NCBI GenBank assembly: GCA_001768515.1
Contig: MEOA01000054.1
Location: 62,001-126,000, forward strand
DNA length: 64,000 nt
From: Bacteroidetes bacterium GWE2_42_24
GTDB taxonomy: Bacteria; Bacteroidota; Bacteroidia; Bacteroidales; TTA-H9
Reading direction: 5' to 3'
The notes beneath the pieces were generated by a model that had not been told where the DNA came from, searched no databases, and saw nothing but the letters and a program-made list of their open reading frames with translations. Shown here in pieces: positions 35,676 through 45,276 of this stretch. Positions within the stretch are counted from its first letter, which is position 1; each line of letters begins with the position of its first letter. Made by a program: the position numbers and the translations under genes.

Positions 35676-37781
35676 TTACTTTATTTCAGAGCCTTCTGAC
35701 AGCATGCTTTTAAAGAGTTCGTATTTTGCGAATTGTGATCTCACCCTTTTTTTACGTCCTCTTTTTACATAGCTGTTGATTTCGCCCTGGTGCAACATCC
35801 TGGCCTTTGTGTTGTCATTTAATTCAAGATCAAGCATTTGAAGTAGCTCTGCCTTGATGTCGGGATCAGAAACGGGGCAGGCAACTTCAATTCGGTGGTC
35901 GAAGTTACGTTGCATCCAATCGGATGATGAGATATAAATCTGAGGGTCGCCGCCATTTCCAAATACATATACACGCGAGTGCTCAAGGAACCTGTCGACG
36001 ATACTAACAGCTTTGATGTTGTCGCTCACACCCGGTATACCACCAACAATGATACAAATCCCCCGGTTGATCATTTTGATGTTGACGCCTGCCTGACTTG
36101 CCATGTAAAGCCGTTGGGCTGTTACGTCATCCACGATACTATTGATCTTGATTATGGCGGACGCATCTCGCCCTGCTTTGGCGTTTTCTATTTCCCGGTC
36201 AAGCATCTCGAGTATAAAGTCGCGAATACTGAATGGTGCAACCACAAGCTTTTTGAAGGTGGGAGGTATGTAACGCGTCTCAAACAAACCGAATACGTTG
36301 TTGACGTCTTCAGTTAAAAGTGGATCGGCAGTCAATAGACTGTCATCGGCATAAACATTGGCTGTTGATTCGTTGAAATTTCCGGTGCTTATATTGGCAT
36401 AGAGTACCTCTTTGTCGTCTTCTACCCGTTTGATTAGTAGTAGTTTTGCATGAACTTTATAGCCTGTAATAGTGGGAACAATTTTTACTCCTTCCTCCTG
36501 CAACCTATTGGACCAGTAAATATTAGCCTCTTCGTCGAATCGAGCCTGCAATTCGAGAAAAACAGTCACCTTTTTTCCATTTCTGGAAGCATTGATCAGG
36601 CTGTTGATCAAACTGCTGTCACGTGCTGCCCTGTAGAAGGTCATTTTGATCTCCTTCACCTTTGGGTCAATGGATGCTTCCCGCAGCAGGTCAATGATGT
36701 AGCGAAACGACTGATAGGGAAAATGAAGCATGATGTCACGCTTTTTAATGGCGGCCAGGATGCTTTGGTTATCGGGAAGGTGTTTGTGGGCGAGCGGCGG
36801 AAAGGGCTTAAAATAATGTATTGGCAGACCTACATAGGGAAATGACATAAAGTCTTTAAAATTGTGATAACGGCCGCCACTTCTGACATTGTCAGTGTCG
36901 CTGATCTTTAACTTCTTCATAACCTTATCAAGCAACTTGGGTGGTATTTGTCCATCATAGACAAACCTTACCGGAACGCCCTCTTTACGTTGTTTCACGC
37001 TGTAGCTGATCACTTCGAGAAAGCTTTTGTTCACGTCGTTGTCGATGTCCAGTTCCGCATCGCGGGTAAATTTTATGGTATAAGCCTCATACTGGTCATA
37101 ACCCAATACTGAAAAGATGTCGGCCATGCAGTATCGGATTACATCGTCGAGCAGGATGATGCTGGTGGTACGTGCAGGGGAAGGGAGCATCAGGAAGCGG
37201 CTAAACCGACGGGTTGGTACTTTAATCACCGCGGCATTCTCTTTTAGCTTCATGGAACTATCAGAAAGCCTTATCGCGAGATAAAGTGATTGGTCTTTTA
37301 AAAATTTCAGACTCTTTACGCTGTTGAGCATAATCGGGAAGAGCGACGACCGTAAAATCTCTTTGAAGAATCTTTTAACATAGTCTCCTTGCTCTGGATT
37401 AAGCTGTGTTTCGTCTAAAATGAAAATATTTTCTGCCGACAGTTCAAGCACAATTTTTTGATAGGCCTCATTGAATTTTTGCTCCTGAACCTGAACTAAT
37501 TCGGTTATCGCAGTCAGGGTGGCTTTAGGGTCGAATCCAACCGGATAATTTAAACGCTGTCCGGCATGAGCCATACGGTTAAGTGTTCCGACCCTAACTC
37601 TGAAGAATTCATCTCGGTTGTTGGAGTATATTCCAAGAAACTTGAGCCTTTCCAGCAGAGGTGTTGCCGGGTCCATTGCTTCCTGAAGCACTCTTTCATT
37701 AAAATGTAACCAGCTGATTTCGCGGTTTGTGAATGAATTATTGAGTGACTGAACCGGATCAACGCCGTAGTTTAGGTCCAT
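35676..37781 (-). CDS. ppk: Polyphosphate kinase 1
   Basis: 701 residues, normal PPK1 length. Reversibly polymerises ATP gamma-phosphate into polyphosphate. Key regions are REISWLHFNERVLQEA and YSNRDEFFRVRVG in the N-terminal domain and GYKVHAKLLLIKR containing the autophosphorylated His, with a second HKD-like motif near EHSRVYVFGNGGD. First gene of a ppk-ppx pair. A candidate -7 element lies at 37799-37806. Confidence 0.97.
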   Translation of the reverse strand: MDLNYGVDPVQSLNNSFTNREISWLHFNERVLQEAMDPATPLLERLKFLGIYSNNRDEFFRVRVGTLNRMAHAGQRLNYPVGFDPKATLTAITELVQVQEQKFNEAYQKIVLELSAENIFILDETQLNPEQGDYVKRFFKEILRSSLFPIMLNSVKSLKFLKDQSLYLAIRLSDSSMKLKENAAVIKVPTRRFSRFLMLPSPARTTSIILLDDVIRYCMADIFSVLGYDQYEAYTIKFTRDAELDIDNDVNKSFLEVISYSVKQRKEGVPVRFVYDGQIPPKLLDKVMKKLKISDTDNVRSGGRYHNFKDFMSFPYVGLPIHYFKPFPPLAHKHLPDNQSILAAIKKRDIMLHFPYQSFRYIIDLLREASIDPKVKEIKMTFYRAARDSSLINSLINASRNGKKVTVFLELQARFDEEANIYWSNRLQEEGVKIVPTITGYKVHAKLLLIKRVEDDKEVLYANISTGNFNESTANVYADDSLLTADPLLTEDVNNVFGLFETRYIPPTFKKLVVAPFSIRDFILEMLDREIENAKAGRDASAIIKINSIVDDVTAQRLYMASQAGVNIKMINRGICIIVGGIPGVSDNIKAVSIVDRFLEHSRVYVFGNGGDPQIYISSSDWMQRNFDHRIEVACPVSDPDIKAELLQMLDLELNDNTKARMLHQGEINSYVKRGRKKRVRSQFAKYELFKSMLSEGSEIK

Positions 37782-37798
37782 AGTGATAAAAATAGATA

Positions 37799-37806
37799 CA
37801 AACTTA
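37799..37806 (-). promoter_or_regulatory. Candidate -7 element for ppk-ppx
   Basis: Plus strand CAAACTTA equals TAAGTTTG on the minus strand (TAnnTTTG), 18 bp before the ppk start codon. Confidence 0.45.
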
Positions 37807-37845
37807 CGAAGTTAAACCATTCTACGTATGGCCCTTTTTAAAAGT

Positions 37846-38337
37846 TTACATCTCTTTTGGGAAAAGTATCAGAAAGGGGTCGGCCTTTGCCAGAGGCAAA
37901 TCACTCCATCGATCAGTTTCAAATTTGATCCCGGCAAAGCCAGAAGTAGGTAGGTAGTCGATCTGTGGAACAAAGTACTTGTTGAGAAAATTTGTGAGGG
38001 TTGGGTTGTGCCCCACAAGCATGACGCTCGATATTGTATCATCAAAAGGGTAGAGTTCTTCAAAGATTCCATCGGTGTCGCAGTGGTATAGATTATGACT
38101 GATCAGAATGTCCTCGGCAGGAAACCGGATGCCATGTGCAACAATGGTCGCGGTGTCAAAGGCTCTTACCGCATGGCTGCTTACAATGACAGCAGGAACT
38201 ATGTCGTTGGAAAGCATATATTCGATTATTTTTCTAGTCCGCTTTTTCCCTTTTTCCATCAAAGGTCTTTGCTCGTCGGGTAACTCGGTAAAATTCCACG
38301 ACGACTTGGCGTGCCGTAAAATGTATAACGTTTTCAT
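37846..38337 (-). CDS. sixA: SixA-type phosphohistidine phosphatase
   Basis: 163 residues of the histidine phosphatase superfamily. The catalytic motif is LYILRHAKSSW (RHG-type), with the second conserved His in VMLVGHNPTLTNFL. SixA-like proteins remove phosphate from histidine phosphotransfer domains, but other substrates are possible for this short form. Ends 65 bp before the ppk start on the same strand. Confidence 0.88.
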   Translation of the reverse strand: MKTLYILRHAKSSWNFTELPDEQRPLMEKGKKRTRKIIEYMLSNDIVPAVIVSSHAVRAFDTATIVAHGIRFPAEDILISHNLYHCDTDGIFEELYPFDDTISSVMLVGHNPTLTNFLNKYFVPQIDYLPTSGFAGIKFETDRWSDLPLAKADPFLILFPKEM

Positions 38338-38453
38338 GATGAACTTTTATTATTGATGTATTAACAACTCATTCTATCGATCGGTTTAATCTTTTTTACG
38401 ATAACTTTAAGTTTTAGTTGTCTTCATGACATTCATCTCATTTCCAGTTAAAT

Positions 38454-38487
38454 AAAAAAAGCCGGCATCGGTATGCCAGCTTTTTTT
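38454..38487 (-). terminator. Intrinsic terminator of glyA
   Basis: Stem GC-GGCAT pairs with ATGCC-GC (38461-38468 with 38473-38480, one internal mismatch) around a CGGT loop, flanked by A7 and T7 so it can act in both directions. It lies just past the glyA stop codon. Confidence 0.85.
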
Positions 38488-38509
38488 ATTTATTAGTGAT
38501 TTGCCCCTT

Positions 38510-39787
38510 CTAAGTATAAAGTGGGCGGTTTGACATCATTTTTTGAACCTCGGCACCAACCTGAGCAATGACTTCGTCGTTGTTGATGTTGGCGATCACG
38601 CGATCAATCAATTCAACAATGATTGGCATATGCTCTTCTGTCAGCCCACGGGTAGTAACGGCAGGTGTTCCGACACGGATACCTGACGTTTGGAATGGTG
38701 AGCGGCTGTCAAAAGGAACCATGTTCTTGTTCACGGTGATATGCGCCCTAACGAGGGTGTTTTCGACAACCTTACCTGTAATTTCAGGGAATTTTGAACG
38801 AAGGTCGATCAGCATCAAATGGTTGTCGGTTCCGCCTGAGATTACATGGTAGCCACGATCGATAAATGCCTGCGCCATTACCTCAGCATTTTTCTTTACC
38901 TGTGCAATGTATTGTTTATAATCATTGGTGAGACACTCTCCGAATGCAACCGCTTTGGCTGCAATGACATGTTCCAGAGGTCCACCCTGAATGCCGGGGA
39001 AAACAGCTGAGTCTAACAATGCCGACATCATCTTTATCTGGCCTTTCGGCGTGGTGAGTCCCCAGGGGTTCTCAAAATCTTTTCCCATCATGATGAGCCC
39101 CCCGCGTGGCCCGCGGAGGGTCTTGTGCGTGGTGGTGGTAACGATGTGACAGTGGGGAAGTGGATTGTTGAGGAGTCCTCCGGCGATTAAGCCTGCCGGA
39201 TGCGAGATGTCGGCCATCAGAATGGCACCAATCTTATCAGCAATCTCACGCATACGGGCATAATCCCAGTCGCGTGAATAAGCAGAGGCACCAGCAATAA
39301 TCAATTTGGGCTTTTCGGCCAGAGCGACTGCTTCCATCTTGTCATAGTTGACTGTCCCCGTGGTTTCTTCAACAGTGTAGGCAACCGGATGATAAAGGAT
39401 TCCTGATGAATTGACGGGGGAGCCATGTGAAAGATGTCCGCCATGCGAGAGGTCGAGCCCCATGAAGGTGTCACCAGTTTTCAGGCATGCCAGCAACACG
39501 GCCATATTAGCCTGAGCACCCGAATGTGGCTGCACGTTAGCCCATTCGGCTCCGAAAAGTTCTTTTACACGGTCGATCGCCAGTTGTTCTGTCTCGTCAA
39601 CGCATTGGCAACCACCATAATATCGCTTTCCGGGGTATCCCTCAGCATATTTGTTGGTCATTACTGAACCCATTGCTTCGAGTACCTGATCGCTCACGAA
39701 GTTCTCTGAGGCAATCAACTCGAGGCCATTAATCTGACGATTTCTTTCTTTTTCGATGATCTCGAAAACCTGAGTATCTCGTTTCAT
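38510..39787 (-). CDS. glyA: Serine hydroxymethyltransferase
   Basis: 425 residues. PLP enzyme interconverting serine and glycine with transfer of a one-carbon unit to tetrahydrofolate. Features are [33 protein letters not shown], and the PLP lysine in [18 protein letters not shown]. It supplies the methylene-tetrahydrofolate used by ThyA. Monocistronic: own terminator downstream and a candidate -7 element at 39887-39894. Confidence 0.98.
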   Translation of the reverse strand: MKRDTQVFEIIEKERNRQINGLELIASENFVSDQVLEAMGSVMTNKYAEGYPGKRYYGGCQCVDETEQLAIDRVKELFGAEWANVQPHSGAQANMAVLLACLKTGDTFMGLDLSHGGHLSHGSPVNSSGILYHPVAYTVEETTGTVNYDKMEAVALAEKPKLIIAGASAYSRDWDYARMREIADKIGAILMADISHPAGLIAGGLLNNPLPHCHIVTTTTHKTLRGPRGGLIMMGKDFENPWGLTTPKGQIKMMSALLDSAVFPGIQGGPLEHVIAAKAVAFGECLTNDYKQYIAQVKKNAEVMAQAFIDRGYHVISGGTDNHLMLIDLRSKFPEITGKVVENTLVRAHITVNKNMVPFDSRSPFQTSGIRVGTPAVTTRGLTEEHMPIIVELIDRVIANINNDEVIAQVGAEVQKMMSNRPLYT

Positions 39788-39886
39788 ATCTGATGATTTT
39801 GAACAGTATTGGTGTGATTAACCCGATAAAAAATCCCCTGAATTGGTGAAGAGGTTTTGTAAATCAGGTTAAACATCGTTTTTTTG

Positions 39887-39894
39887 CAAAAGTA
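39887..39894 (-). promoter_or_regulatory. Candidate -7 element for glyA
   Basis: Plus strand CAAAAGTA equals TACTTTTG on the minus strand (TAnnTTTG), giving a leader of about 95 nt. Confidence 0.4.
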
Positions 39895-39949
39895 TAAATT
39901 AAAATCCAGCCCTGTATCGGTTTATATTATTGAAAACTGATTACAGCGA

Positions 39950-41209
39950 ATGATTATTCACAAAATGATAGAATTTAACCGGTTTACCCTCGACAATGGA
40001 TTGCGCCTGCTGGTGCATACCGATACCACTACGCCAATGGTGGCTATTAATGTATTGTATGATGTGGGATCGAAAGATGAACATCCCGGGCATACAGGGT
40101 TTGCCCACCTCTTTGAACATCTCATGTTCGGCGGATCCCTTAACATTGAATCCTACGACCGGGAGCTGGAAAAAGTTGGTGGAGAAAACAATGCCTTTAC
40201 AACAAGCGATTACACCAATTATTACCTCCAGATTCCGGCCAACAACGTTGAAACCGGATTTCGGCTTGAGTCGGACAGAATGCTGTCACTTTCTTTTTCT
40301 GAAAAAAAGCTTGATGTGCAGCGAAATGTTGTCATGGAGGAGTTTAAGCAGAGTTACCTCAATAAACCATACGGCGACCTGTGGCTTGAGTTGAAACCGC
40401 TTGCATATACTCATCATCCATACCGCTGGCCCACCATAGGATCTGATATCAGTCATATTGCCAATGCAACCCTCGAAGAGGTGAAAGCATTTTTTAATAA
40501 ATATTATCATCCGGCAAATGCTATCCTGTCTGTGGCCGGCAACATCACGCCCGAAAGGGCACTGCATCTTACCCGCAAGTGGTTTGGAGACATACCCGCC
40601 GGTGCTGCCAATGAACGAAAATTGCCGGCTGAACCGCCGCAACAGGCTCTTCGTACCATGACCATCTTCCGTGACGTCCCCTATGATGTCGCTCTGCTGG
40701 CTTGGAAGATGCCCCAAAGAGCCGATAAGGATTATCTGGTATGTGAGTTGCTGGCTGAGTTGCTTGCCGGTGGTGAATCGTCACTTTTAATATCCAAATT
40801 AGTAAATGATACTGAACTTCTTACCGAAGTTGAATGTTTCCTCTCAGAGGAAATTGACCACGGTTTGTTTTGCCTTTTCGCAAAGCCCCGGCTCGCCGAT
40901 GTGATCTATCCATGTGTTGATACCGTCAATGAAACATTGATGGGAATACTCACTTTTGGGATTAATAGTTCTGAACTCGAGAAAGTTAAAAACAAAGCCT
41001 TAACAGCCATTGCACTGGGGCAGATGAGTATCCACAATAAGGCTATGACATTGGCATTTGGAGAACTACTGGGTGATGCCAACCGTATCAACATTGAGCC
41101 GCAGCGCTATCAGGAGATCACCATGGAGGACCTGTTGCGTGTAGGGGAAATGGTGTTTCAAAAGCAAAATTGTTCGATTCTTTATTATAGAAGTAAAAAT
41201 ATTGCTTAA
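39950..41209 (+). CDS. M16-family zinc peptidase
   Basis: 419 residues. The inverted zinc motif HxxEH is HLFEH in GFAHLFEHLMFGGS (around residues 49-62), with a distal glutamate expected near ENNAFTTSDYTNYY. The C-terminal half is the second M16 domain. No signal peptide, so probably cytosolic. The alternative start at 39965 (MIEFNRFTLDNG) matches the family N-terminus better. It lies 54 bp before the ECF sigma gene on the same strand; functional linkage is uncertain. Confidence 0.92.
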   Translation: MIIHKMIEFNRFTLDNGLRLLVHTDTTTPMVAINVLYDVGSKDEHPGHTGFAHLFEHLMFGGSLNIESYDRELEKVGGENNAFTTSDYTNYYLQIPANNVETGFRLESDRMLSLSFSEKKLDVQRNVVMEEFKQSYLNKPYGDLWLELKPLAYTHHPYRWPTIGSDISHIANATLEEVKAFFNKYYHPANAILSVAGNITPERALHLTRKWFGDIPAGAANERKLPAEPPQQALRTMTIFRDVPYDVALLAWKMPQRADKDYLVCELLAELLAGGESSLLISKLVNDTELLTEVECFLSEEIDHGLFCLFAKPRLADVIYPCVDTVNETLMGILTFGINSSELEKVKNKALTAIALGQMSIHNKAMTLAFGELLGDANRINIEPQRYQEITMEDLLRVGEMVFQKQNCSILYYRSKNIA

Positions 41210-41263
41210 TGGCAGCCAACCTTTTTATTTCAATGTATGTCTGATCCAACGTAACCACGATTC

Positions 41264-41812
41264 ATGATTCATGATTCCGAAATAGTCAAGGGCTGTCTGA
41301 AGGGAAGCCTTAAAATGCAGAAAGAGCTGTATGATAGGTTTGCTCCAAAGATGCTGGGCGTTTGTTTACGTTATGCCCGCGACAAAGAGGAAGCTGAGGA
41401 TATATTACAAGAAGGTTTTATTAAAGTCTTTTTGAAATTAACTGAGTTTCGTGGGGATGGTTCTTTTGAAGGCTGGATCAGACGCATCATGGTGAACACT
41501 GCTATCAATTATTATATGCGCTTTCGAAAACACCTCTATCAACTGGACATTAAAGAGATTGAGGAGGTGACTGAAGATCAGCAGGTCGTATTTGATCAGT
41601 TACATGTGAAAGATTTACTCTCTCTCGTACAGAATTTACCTGTTGGTTACCGGACTGTGTTTAACCTCTATGAAATAGAAGGTTATCAACATAAAGAAAT
41701 TGCGGAAATGATGGATATATCGGTTAGTACTTCTAAAACCCAATTACTTCATGCGCGACGCCTTCTTCAGAAACGCCTCGGTTCGTATAGCCGAGAAATA
41801 GTGAAAAATTGA
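41264..41812 (+). CDS. RNA polymerase sigma factor, ECF type
   Basis: 182 residues. Region 2 (about 20-90: MLGVCLRYARDKEEAEDILQEGFIKVF and GSFEGWIRRIMVNTAINYYMR) and region 4 (about 120-175: NLPVGYRTVFNLYEIEGYQHKEIAEMMDISVSTSKTQLLHARRLLQK) are clear. It redirects RNA polymerase to a specific regulon. It is followed 15 bp later by a membrane protein with an anti-sigma-like N-terminus, the likely regulator. No target promoter can be assigned from the sequence. Confidence 0.95.
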   Translation: MIHDSEIVKGCLKGSLKMQKELYDRFAPKMLGVCLRYARDKEEAEDILQEGFIKVFLKLTEFRGDGSFEGWIRRIMVNTAINYYMRFRKHLYQLDIKEIEEVTEDQQVVFDQLHVKDLLSLVQNLPVGYRTVFNLYEIEGYQHKEIAEMMDISVSTSKTQLLHARRLLQKRLGSYSREIVKN

Positions 41813-41827
41813 ATTATTTACCAATAA

Positions 41828-42901
41828 ATGGAAAAAGATTACCAACAATTTGGAGATGTATTCAGGGATGCTTTCCATGACTTTGAGGAACTGCCCAGTC
41901 ATTCTGTTTGGAAAGGGTTGAGCCGCAAGTTGTTACTGCGTCGTTTGTTGAAGATCAGCTATACTTATATAGCTCCTGCTATATTTCTGGGTGTGGTGGC
42001 TATTTGGCTCTTTGGATTTGATCCTTTTGATAGTAAAATTGTCACCAATGATTCTGGCAAACCTGCCCTCGTTCAGAAAACTACCTCTACTGACCCTGTC
42101 TTAGCTAAAACAGTTGAAACTGTTAAAACAACACGTCCCATAATGGATAGTGTTGAACATCCGGAGCATGCTATACCAGCTAAAGTACAGAAGAATATAC
42201 CCATTCCATCCGGCTCCATCAGCAAGGAAGTCTCTAAGACCGAAGTGAATGGTCCGGTTTCTTCCCGGGTTTCCAAACCAACAATACCAGATAATGGTGT
42301 TCATCAGGAGGTTACGAAGCCCCTGCAAAAAGAACCCGTTGTCAGGAAGGATCCGGTCAGGGTAATAACCAGCAAATCTGAAGAGGAAGCTATACCCGTC
42401 GTTGTTGTTGACCCTGTCGAAAACAAAATCATCGAGTCCGCCTATTCAATTTGTTCCGGTGAAGAAGTATCTCTTACTGCACCTGAAGGCTGGCGCTATG
42501 AATGGAATACTGGTGATTATGCCCGGAATATCTCGGTGAAACCTACCGAAACATCGACCTATCAAGTTGATGTTGAAGATCGCGATGGGGGGAAAACAAC
42601 CGCCCGGTTTACTGTCAATGTGCTCGAATGCTCCATCTATATTCCAAGAGCTTTTTCGCCTAATGACGATGGTTCTAACGACCTTCTGCTGGTCAGAGGC
42701 GATGGAATCAACCAGTTCGAGATGAAAGTGTACAGTAAATGGGGAGAACTGATGTTCGAAACCCGCGACATAAGTCAGGGTTGGGATGGCCGATTTAGAG
42801 GTAACAGGGCTCCTTTGGATGCCTATATCTATCAGATAAGGTTTACCGATGAGTCCGGAAGATGGCATAATGCTCAGGGTACTGTTACCCTTGTTCCTTA
42901 A
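41828..42901 (+). CDS. Membrane protein with anti-sigma-like N-terminus and T9SS type B C-terminal domain
   Basis: 357 residues. The first ~40 residues (FHDFEELPSHSVWKGLSRKL) match the pattern that precedes the membrane helix in many Bacteroidota proteins encoded after ECF sigma genes. One helix at about 44-64 follows, then a Pro/Lys/Thr/Ser-rich stretch (about 70-200). A PKD/Ig-like region lies at about 205-270, and a gliding-motility-type C-terminal domain at about 270-357 (YIPRAFSPNDDGSNDLL and GWDGRFRGNRAPLDAYIYQI). There is no cleavable signal peptide, so an inner-membrane anchor and a T9SS sorting domain coexist. It is adjacent to the sigma gene by 15 bp. Its regulatory role is inference. 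Confidence 0.8.
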   Translation: MEKDYQQFGDVFRDAFHDFEELPSHSVWKGLSRKLLLRRLLKISYTYIAPAIFLGVVAIWLFGFDPFDSKIVTNDSGKPALVQKTTSTDPVLAKTVETVKTTRPIMDSVEHPEHAIPAKVQKNIPIPSGSISKEVSKTEVNGPVSSRVSKPTIPDNGVHQEVTKPLQKEPVVRKDPVRVITSKSEEEAIPVVVVDPVENKIIESAYSICSGEEVSLTAPEGWRYEWNTGDYARNISVKPTETSTYQVDVEDRDGGKTTARFTVNVLECSIYIPRAFSPNDDGSNDLLLVRGDGINQFEMKVYSKWGELMFETRDISQGWDGRFRGNRAPLDAYIYQIRFTDESGRWHNAQGTVTLVP

Positions 42902-42951
42902 TTAAGACCCTTTTACGTTTTATTATAATTCCCGCTAACCGTAAAAATTCC

Positions 42952-42992
42952 ACCTGAAACATCGTCGGGACGACGAAGTTTCAGGTTTATTT
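42952..42992 (+). terminator. Hairpin terminator downstream of the ECF sigma pair
   Basis: ACCTGAAAC at 42952-42960 pairs with GTTTCAGGT at 42978-42986, with an inner TCGTC/GACGA stem, followed by TTATTTAT. It lies 51 bp past the stop codon. Confidence 0.7.
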
Positions 42993-43340
42993 ATGTGATA
43001 TCGCATTTTCATTCACATTAACAAACCGTGTTTTCTCCAATTTTTGTTAATCACTCAGAGAATAAATCACATACTTCTGTGGAATACTACTTTGTATAAA
43101 CCCATATCCATCATTAGGTAATCGTTTATGAACAGCATAAAGCCATATCCGTCTATAGGAGAAGGTTGGCTATCCATACCATGTCAGACATAGATTATAT
43201 ATGCTTCGCGCCAAACTTTGGCCAGACTTCTTATCAATCCGAAAAAAGTATTCTCAGGCAACCCGAAATATAAAGACCATATTAAAGTGGCTGTGTCACA
43301 TTAGAAGGCGGAGCCCATATGGCACCATTTTGTCTCCTCA

Positions 43341-43390
43341 ACCGTAGATGGACCGTAGATGGACCGTAGATGAAGCGTAGGTGAAGCGTA
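43341..43390. repeat. 11-bp tandem repeat, about 4.5 copies
   Basis: Copies are ACCGTAGATGG (43341-43351 and 43352-43362), ACCGTAGATGA (43363-43373), AGCGTAGGTGA (43374-43384) and a partial AGCGTA. Two copies are identical and the others differ at one to four positions. The unit is not a codon multiple and the repeat is outside any gene. Confidence 0.8.
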
Positions 43391-44260
43391 TGGTTTCGGT
43401 CAGTCTTCGCATCATACCCGCTTGGTTTCCGATTTAAATCCGTGTGATACTTTTCTTTCATAAGGCGAAAATTATGCCAAAGCAGCTTAATCCTTCTGCC
43501 TGATGAAAAAATGAGAGATTTTTATTTGTGTTGATGAAGCGTCAGGTAAAGGCAAACCTCCCTGATAGCGATCGGAAGCTAAAGTGAAAAAGAATTGGAG
43601 ATTTCAGAATCTGGAGAGTCAACGCCAATAGTTAATGCCAAAGTAGTAATGATAGTCTCTTTTTAGAAAATCCACTTACCAAGGTTCCATGGCGAACATA
43701 CTCATAACTTACTGAATTATAGTTAAAAGATATTTAAGAGCCTTTGACCCCTCTTTGGAATATCATTTACTTATCAATGATTTGATTATCAGTGTTATTA
43801 AATTCAATATATGGTTAGTTAGATTTTATTGTACGGATTATTGTTTAATAATTTGTAAAAAGGACCATCCGCCCGATTACATTGCATCTCAGTAAGAGGC
43901 TTTTATTCTAAGCAAAGAATGAGAATCTTGGGGAATTTAAAGCGCTTGGCTTTTAACGTATAGCGTAAAGTTGTAGTTGTATTGTGTAGGAATATGAAGT
44001 TAGAGAGATGCATTTAACAAAATCTGAAACTTTCAGAGAGTAACCTTCACGGAACAGCCTGATGGGTATCGAAGGAAAGGGGAGGGGATGGCATTATAGT
44101 TGCCGGACTAATCCCTTCTAAGGCTACGAATGGTTCGGAAAAACATCACCAAGCTGTATAGATGTCTCCTTAAATGGTTATCGCCCCCCTTTTATTTTGT
44201 TTTTATGGCTTGTAATGGGAGAGGCGAAAATTGAAAAGAAGGTGAACTGAGCCGGATGGT

Positions 44261-45265
44261 TTATGCCGGGTTGAGTATTCTGATGATTAGTTCTTTCATT
44301 AGTTCGCCCTGTTCTGTTGACGTATTGTCGACACCTTTACTTCTGAGGTCGTATTGTTTCAGAAGATTGATAATTTGTTTCACTTGTGGTAGCGGGTAGT
44401 TTCTGGCTGCAGAAGTATACTCCTGAACGAAGAATGGGTTTACCTCCAGCACTGAGGCGATCGTCTTGGTGTCTTTACCCTGGAGTGCATGTGCTTTAAT
44501 GATTTTTAGAAAATAATTGGTAAGGGCACCGGTAAGCAAAACCATTGGGTGATCGTTTGGGTTGTCAGCAAAGTATAAAATGATCTGGATGGCTTTTGCC
44601 CGATTGCGCTGTCCAAGGGCTTTGGTAAGTTCGAAAACATTAAAATCTTTGCTGATTCCTATGTTTTGTTCCACAAGCGCTTCGGTAATTTTGCCACCCA
44701 CCGGCAGGTTAACCAGCAATTTTTGGGTTTCGTTGTCGACCTTTGACAGGTTAGTGCCGATGTTATCGGCCATCATCATTACGGCCTTCGGAGTTATTGA
44801 ATAGCCTTTCAGTTCGATGTGTTGCCTGATCCAATCCGGCAATTGATTATCGTATAATTGTTTGGCTTCAAACAATACTCCGGTTTTTTTGATGGCACCA
44901 GCCAGCGCTTTTCGTCCGTCGACTTTCTTATGTTTGTGGCATAATACGAGGATGGTGGTTGGAGTCGGTTTCTGGCAATAAGCAGTCAGGTCTTCAATTC
45001 TTTTCAGATCCTGTGCTTCCTTAACAATGATTACCATGTGGTTGGCCATCATTGGGTAACGTCGGGCCGTGTCGATAATCTGTTGAACCGAGCTATCGCG
45101 ACCATAGAATACCATTTGATTGAACTCCTTTTCGTTCTCATCGAGAACATTGTCTTCAATGAAATCGGAAATCTGGTCGATGTACCATGGTTCTTCACCC
45201 TGCAGAAGGAAAACCGGATGATAAATCCTATTGTGAAGATTGGACAGAATCTGCTCAAAGGTCAT
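44261..45265 (-). CDS. holA: DNA polymerase III subunit delta
   Basis: 334 residues. Clamp-loader delta subunit that opens the beta clamp. Family features include FLLQGEEPWYIDQISDFIEDNVL near the N-terminus, NHMVIIVKEAQDLKRIEDL, and the C-terminal helical domain (ALTNYFLKIIKAHAL). It follows the AMP nucleosidase gene by 11 bp, so the two are probably co-transcribed. Confidence 0.93.
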   Translation of the reverse strand: MTFEQILSNLHNRIYHPVFLLQGEEPWYIDQISDFIEDNVLDENEKEFNQMVFYGRDSSVQQIIDTARRYPMMANHMVIIVKEAQDLKRIEDLTAYCQKPTPTTILVLCHKHKKVDGRKALAGAIKKTGVLFEAKQLYDNQLPDWIRQHIELKGYSITPKAVMMMADNIGTNLSKVDNETQKLLVNLPVGGKITEALVEQNIGISKDFNVFELTKALGQRNRAKAIQIILYFADNPNDHPMVLLTGALTNYFLKIIKAHALQGKDTKTIASVLEVNPFFVQEYTSAARNYPLPQVKQIINLLKQYDLRSKGVDNTSTEQGELMKELIIRILNPA

Positions 45266-45276
45266 AGATGAATTGA

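Larger units (their letters stand above)
42902..44260. other. 1.36-kb stretch without a recognisable gene
   Basis: Lies between the 3' ends of two convergent transcription units. It contains a hairpin terminator (42952-42992) and an 11-bp tandem repeat (43341-43390). No open frame shows family similarity; the sequence may be a degraded gene region. No tRNA or other RNA gene was recognised. Confidence 0.6.

Noticed and set aside
43341-43390. CRISPR-like array
   Set aside because: The units are directly adjacent 11-mers without spacers, so this is a simple tandem repeat.
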